From: an uncultured bacterium
GTDB lineage: Bacteria > Cloacimonadota > Cloacimonadia > Cloacimonadales > Cloacimonadaceae
Length of the DNA: 27,951 nucleotides
Reading direction: 5' to 3'
Assembly (NCBI GenBank): GCA_937960795.1
Contig: CALGPA010000119.1
Span: 1-27,951 of the forward strand
The position numbers and the translations under genes are program-made. Position 1 is the stretch's first letter; each line of letters begins with the position of its first letter. The notes under the pieces were generated by a model, which saw only the letters and a list, made by a program, of their open reading frames with translations, had not been told where the DNA came from and ran no database searches. Positions 24,578-27,951 of the stretch are shown one piece after another.

Positions 24578-25672
24578 CTATACATCCAGATTTAGCAGCT
24601 CATCCCAGGCTCCGTGACGCCTAAGTGCCGCCAGAATAGACTCCCTTCTTTCATAGAATATCTTGGCGACTTCCGGGTCAAACTGCCGTTCGCGATTCCG
24701 ATAGATCTCTCGTGCTGCCGCCTCATAATCAAGATTTTCCCGATACAAGCGCTTGCTGGTCATCGCGTCAAAGCTATCTGCCACACTCACTATCCTGGCA
24801 TAGAGATGGATCTCATCCCGCTTCAATCCGGCGGGATAGCCCTTGCCGTCATACCATTCGTGGTGCTCGCGGATGCAGCGGATGATGGAATCTTTGAAGC
24901 CGATCGGACCCAGGATCTTCGCGCCCGTCTCAGGATGCATCTTGACGACCTGATATTCGTCGTCGCTGAGGCTCTGCTCTTTGGTCAGGACGGTGGTGAT
25001 CACCCCGATCTTGCCCAAATCATGCAGTAGCGCCCCGATCCTCAGCTCACTCAGATCCCCGGAATCCAGCCCGATTTCTTTGCCAATAGCAATCGCCAGA
25101 GCCGTGACCCGCTCCGAATGACCACGGGTGTAGACATCGTTGACCTCCATGGCATTCACCATCGCATGGATCGTGTTCAGATAGCTCTTTTGCAGCTTGA
25201 CCTGCGTCTCCAAAAGCTCAGCCGTTTTCTCGGATACCAGGCGCTGAAGCTGAGTCTTGTAGATCTCATTTTGATATCTGAGCTCATAGGTCTCTAGGCT
25301 TTGCTGCAAAGTCACCACAAAATCACTGATTGAAAAGGGTTTTTTGAGAAATTCATAGACCCCCAGATGGATGGCTTCTCTGAGCAGCCGTTCGTCGGAA
25401 GAGCCTGTGATCAGGATCACCGGGATCTTCTCGTCCCGCTCACGCACTTTTTTGAGGATCATCAGTCCATCCACTTTGGGCATCGCCACATCCGTGATCA
25501 CTGTGCTAAACTCCTCTTCCTCGATCATCCTCAAGGCTCTGGCGGGATCATCCGTGGTGATTGCGCTAAAGCCCGTCTGACCCTTCAGCCCCAGACGTAT
25601 ACAATCCAAGACAGCCAGATCATCATCAATGATCAAGACCCGATGCTGCATATTATATTTCTTTTTGATCAT
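24578..25672 (-). CDS. response regulator with receiver and HD-GYP cyclic-di-GMP phosphodiesterase domains
   Basis: A 364-residue two-domain regulator. The receiver domain (about 9-125) has the acidic pocket Asp16-18 (IIDDD), phospho-acceptor Asp61 (VITDVAMPKVDG), Thr/Ser in ILITGSSD and Lys111 (FLKKPF). A coiled linker (about 130-165) leads to an HD-GYP domain: GHSERV with His185, HDLGKIG with His217-Asp218, HPETGAKIL, then EHHEWYDGKGYPAGL, including the GYP signature, and DSFDAMTSKR. All metal ligands I can place are present, so hydrolysis of cyclic-di-GMP to pGpG or GMP is expected, switched by phosphorylation. No sensor kinase lies in the window. Its ATG (25672) overlaps the stop of the SRAP gene in an ATGA arrangement, so translation is coupled to that DNA-repair gene. 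Met8 could be an alternative start. Confidence 0.92.
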   Translation of the reverse strand: MIKKKYNMQHRVLIIDDDLAVLDCIRLGLKGQTGFSAITTDDPARALRMIEEEEFSTVITDVAMPKVDGLMILKKVRERDEKIPVILITGSSDERLLREAIHLGVYEFLKKPFSISDFVVTLQQSLETYELRYQNEIYKTQLQRLVSEKTAELLETQVKLQKSYLNTIHAMVNAMEVNDVYTRGHSERVTALAIAIGKEIGLDSGDLSELRIGALLHDLGKIGVITTVLTKEQSLSDDEYQVVKMHPETGAKILGPIGFKDSIIRCIREHHEWYDGKGYPAGLKRDEIHLYARIVSVADSFDAMTSKRLYRENLDYEAAAREIYRNRERQFDPEVAKIFYERRESILAALRRHGAWDELLNLDV

Positions 25673-26358
25673 AATGAAATCTCTTCGGGAAAGTCGTCCT
25701 TTTGGATGAGCTCTTCGGAGTTGTTTGAGACCCTATTTACCATCGTGCTCACCCGATGATGCGTCAGAAAGTCTTCAGGAGTGGGCAGGATTAACCTCTG
25801 CGCTTCGTTCGCATCCTGCAAAGCGGGATCTAGCCAAGGACCTATCTGATCCCCGAAGATCAGGACGGGCATGCGGTGATGCAAACTCTGCATCATCCGA
25901 TTTGCCTCGGTAGTGATGATGGCGATCGTGGGCAGATAGCTCCCGTCTGCGCCTTCCCAGACGTCGTAGATTGCGCCCAGATAGATGAGTCCGCCATCGG
26001 CAGGATAGATATAGTGGGGGATCTTGCTCGAAGCCTGCCACTCATAGAAACCATTAATGGGGATCAAAGCACGCCTGCGGATAAAAGACGCTCGAAAGGA
26101 GGGCTTTGTGCTGATGGTCTCACAGCGCACGTTGATCATCGGGCTCTTGGGCAGCTCTTTCATCCAAGACGGCACCAAACCCCATCGAAAATAGCCGTCA
26201 TATCGCTTTTCGGCATTGCTTACGACCGCCATCACCGTGTGTGTAGGCGCAACGTTATATGAGATCAGAATTTGCTCAGAATGAATCTCAGCATTGAGCT
26301 CCTTGGAGAGCTTCTGCAACTGATCGTGCTTGATCACTTGGGCAAATCTTCCGCACAT
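25669..26358 (-). CDS. SRAP/HMCES (YedK) family abasic-site DNA-protein crosslinking protein
   Basis: A 229-residue SOS response-associated peptidase-family protein. These proteins form a thiazolidine crosslink with abasic sites in single-stranded DNA through their N-terminal Cys, shielding them at replication forks. The start at 26358 gives MCGRF, which is required because Cys2 must become the N-terminal residue; AGGAGAAA lies just upstream. A longer frame upstream is not credible. Key residues are visible: Cys2, Asn35 (SYNVAP), Arg78 (NVRCET), Glu106 (GFYEW) and His160 (HHRMPV). The length is normal for bacterial members. Its stop overlaps the start of the HD-GYP regulator gene. It is divergent from the endonuclease III gene, whose product also acts at abasic sites, across a 102-base spacer. 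No LexA-type box that I recognise is in that spacer. Confidence 0.93.
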   Translation of the reverse strand: MCGRFAQVIKHDQLQKLSKELNAEIHSEQILISYNVAPTHTVMAVVSNAEKRYDGYFRWGLVPSWMKELPKSPMINVRCETISTKPSFRASFIRRRALIPINGFYEWQASSKIPHYIYPADGGLIYLGAIYDVWEGADGSYLPTIAIITTEANRMMQSLHHRMPVLIFGDQIGPWLDPALQDANEAQRLILPTPEDFLTHHRVSTMVNRVSNNSEELIQKDDFPEEISL

Positions 26359-26460
26359 GCTATTTCTCCTTTGGGATTGACATTTTTTGGCGTTCATAGA
26401 TCTTGGCAAGAGATTTATCACACCGGATAGCCTAGCAGAGCAGAAAATATAGGAGTTGAT

Positions 26461-27105
26461 GTGACAAACAAAGATATCGACCAAGTGATGGAGCTCTTGG
26501 GAACGCATTTCCAAGCAGTCCAGACCCCGATCGTGGATCTCATCCAAGCCCAGACCAAAGAGCCCTTCAAGGTGCTCGTCGCCACCATCCTCAGCGCCCG
26601 CACCAAGGATGAAACCACCTCCCAGGCGGTGAGCAAACTCTTTGCCAGAATAGACAATGCCGATGACCTGGACACACTTGACGATGATGAGCTAAACAGA
26701 CTCATCTTCCCGGTCGGATTTCACAATGCCAAGACCAAACACCTCAAAGCCCTGCCCAAAGTCCTCCGTGAAGAATTTGGCGGAGAAGTCCCCGCCGAGA
26801 TCGATGACCTCTTGCGCCTGCCCGGAGTCGGACGCAAGACTGCCAACCTCGTGCGCGCCGTCGCCTTTTCCCTCCCCGCCATCTGCGTGGATGTCCACGT
26901 CCACCGCATCTGCAACCGCTGGGGATATGTCCTCACGACTAGCCCGCTGGAATCCGAAATGGCGCTGCGCAAGAAACTCCCCAAAAAACACTGGCTCAAT
27001 ATCAATTCATACGTCGTGGCTTTTGGACAAAATCTCTGCACACCCAGAAAACCAAAATGTGAGATCTGCCCGATCTATGACTATTGCAAACGCGTAGGAG
27101 TCTAA
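26461..27105 (+). CDS. nth: endonuclease III (DNA glycosylase/AP lyase)
   Basis: A 214-residue base-excision-repair enzyme that removes oxidised pyrimidines and nicks abasic sites. The start is GTG 26461, with AGGAG at 26451-26455; a nearby ATG at 26459 is out of frame. The helix-hairpin-helix LLRLPGVGRKTANLV carries the catalytic Lys, and the catalytic Asp is in CVDVHVHRICNRWG. The C-terminal iron-sulfur loop is complete: Cys-X6-Cys-X2-Cys-X5-Cys in CTPRKPKCEICPIYDYC. The LSARTKD word near residue 45 replaces the LSAQATD of the E. coli enzyme, a common variant. The HIT gene follows after twelve bases. The gene is divergent from the SRAP gene. Confidence 0.94.
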   Translation: MTNKDIDQVMELLGTHFQAVQTPIVDLIQAQTKEPFKVLVATILSARTKDETTSQAVSKLFARIDNADDLDTLDDDELNRLIFPVGFHNAKTKHLKALPKVLREEFGGEVPAEIDDLLRLPGVGRKTANLVRAVAFSLPAICVDVHVHRICNRWGYVLTTSPLESEMALRKKLPKKHWLNINSYVVAFGQNLCTPRKPKCEICPIYDYCKRVGV

Positions 27106-27116
27106 AGGAGATAGAT

Positions 27117-27422
27117 ATGGATTGCATTTTCTGCAAGATAAGCCCTAAGAATATCATCATGGAAAACGACTATTTCTTCGTGATCCCGGATAAATTCCCC
27201 GTCTCCAAAGGACATCACCTGATCATCTCCAAAAGACATGTCACAGACTTCTTTGAGCTGGAAGCTTCCGAAGCACATGCACTTCTGGATATCTGCCAAA
27301 AGTTTAAGGATTATGCCCAAGATACATTCAAGCCCTCCGGCTATAATCTCGCCATGAATACAGGAAAAAGCGCCGGACAGACCATCTTCCACTTTCACCT
27401 GCACTTTATTCCCCGATATTAG
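27117..27422 (+). CDS. HIT-family nucleotide-binding protein, short C-terminus
   Basis: A 101-residue histidine-triad protein. ATG 27117 has AAGGAG at 27105-27110; an upstream in-frame ATG at 27084 lies inside nth. It opens with MDCIFCKI, two Cys of the zinc site often seen in HIT proteins, followed by FFVIPDKFPVSKGHHLIISKRH, and ends with TGKSAGQTIFHFHLHFIPRY. The HxHxHxx triad (HFHLHFI) with its catalytic middle His is intact. HIT proteins hydrolyse nucleoside phosphoramidates or dinucleotides such as Ap4A. The protein stops right after the triad at PRY, whereas relatives usually continue for ten to thirty residues, so it may be naturally short or truncated by a nonsense or frameshift change. 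It is probably cotranscribed with nth. Confidence 0.88.
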   Translation: MDCIFCKISPKNIIMENDYFFVIPDKFPVSKGHHLIISKRHVTDFFELEASEAHALLDICQKFKDYAQDTFKPSGYNLAMNTGKSAGQTIFHFHLHFIPRY

Positions 27423-27951
27423 TATCTTTGGTAAGACGGCAGGGAATTCAGTAGCGGGCTGAAGCTGCTTAAAGTCACAGCTATCATCACCCCTTCCTCA
27501 GAACCAGCCATCATATTTTATAACCACCAACCCTACAGTCGCCAAACCCGTAGGGCGTGAGCATATAGCTCGGAGCGCAAGCCCCGTGTGGGCGACTCCG
27601 GCAGATATCAACCCTTTTTCGGATATTGATTCTTTTTGCCGGCGTTTAAAAGCACCGGAAATCATCTTGTCAGCTCTTCCGACAATCATGATACGGCTTG
27701 TAGCCGCCCAACCGGGCAGGAGGCAAGTAAATGTTTCTCAACTTTCTCAACCTAATCTTTGTCAATCTGTGGACAGACTATGGATTCCGGATACACTCCG
27801 CTACGCTCCGTGTTCCGGAATGACTGGTTTTGGGACTGTCGTTGATATATGCAATGACTAATCTGGGCTGGTGTTGGGGGGGGATGACTATTGTGGGCGT
27901 GTGGTCAGTGTGGAGACGGTAATGTGGGCATGGATCTTTGATTACAGGCCT
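27423..27951. other. gene-free repeat-rich stretch at the window end
   Basis: I see no credible gene in this 529-base stretch. A GC-rich segment at about 27549-27600 contains small palindromes (GAGCATATAGCTC, GCCCCGTGTGGGC). Copy C of the dispersed element follows (27691-27825), then a GACTAATCTGGGCTGG word shared with 12966-12980 and an 8-G run (27876-27883). No clear terminator follows the HIT gene within the first 60 bases. The stretch may continue beyond the window. Confidence 0.65.
27691..27825. repeat. dispersed intergenic element, copy C
   Basis: It reads CGGCTTGTAGCCGCCCAACC, GGGCAGGAGGCAA, TTTCTCAAC, CTGTGGAC, then ATTCCGGA (27784-27791) and TCCGGAAT (27814-27821) around a loop with CTCCGCTACGCTCCG. 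Order, orientation and spacing match copy B at 12771-12906, about 15 kb away, and its 5' word GGCTTGTAGCCG matches copy A. Loop sequences differ between copies but remain self-complementary. Confidence 0.75.

Overview
The window is a gene-dense, roughly balanced-GC stretch from an anaerobic Gram-negative bacterium. It is most consistent with the Cloacimonadota (Cloacimonas-like, formerly WWE1) or a nearby lineage of the Fibrobacteres-Chlorobi-Bacteroidetes group. This rests on secreted proteins with 'YPNP...GVY' type IX-style C-terminal sorting domains, a PorV/PorQ-like outer-membrane protein, a TonB-dependent receptor paired with a DUF4249-type lipoprotein, and amino-acid-fermentation genes (a GlmL/MutL-type protein and a two-subunit CoA transferase). 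The phylum assignment is inference; no rRNA or other phylogenetic marker is present. I found no tRNA, rRNA, CRISPR array, insertion sequence or prophage.

Layout. (1) 313-921 (+): a small protein resembling a C-terminal domain otherwise found on large signalling proteins. (2) 1005-4255 (-): a TonB-dependent receptor followed by an overlapping DUF4249-like lipoprotein, an outer-membrane uptake pair. (3) 4591-7350 (+): a large secreted protein with a sorting domain, ending at a strong hairpin. (4) 7561-12606 (+): a tightly packed run of purS, purQ, a ComF-family gene, a 133-residue protein of unknown function, a GlmL/MutL-type gene and a 376-residue protein of unknown function, closed by a rho-independent terminator at 12635. 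(5) 12662-13505: almost 850 bases without a gene, filled with short dispersed and tandem repeats and hairpins. (6) 13506-23116 (+): an M6-type metalloprotease-like protein whose catalytic Glu is replaced by Gln, a PorV-like barrel, a 1404-residue subtilase with a sorting domain, then hflX. (7) 23203-24514 (+): CoA transferase subunits A and B, ending at a bidirectional terminator. (8) 24578-26358 (-): an SRAP (HMCES/YedK) gene translationally coupled to an HD-GYP response regulator. (9) 26461-27422 (+): endonuclease III and an unusually short HIT-family protein. (10) 27423-27951: a second repeat-rich, gene-free stretch sharing an element with region 5.

How the genes work together. Regions 2, 3 and 6 concern the cell surface: uptake of an unknown ligand, and export of large proteases and repeat proteins by a type IX-like route. 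Regions 4 and 7 fit a peptide- or amino-acid-fermenting lifestyle: GlmL-type proteins serve adenosylcobalamin-dependent mutases, and CoA transferases activate or release short-chain acids. SRAP and endonuclease III, divergently arranged around about 100 bases, both act on abasic DNA. The best leads are the GlmL-linked cassette with two unrecognised partners and no mutase nearby, the E-to-Q M6 'pseudoprotease' next to a PorV-like barrel and an intact subtilase, and the intergenic repeat family.
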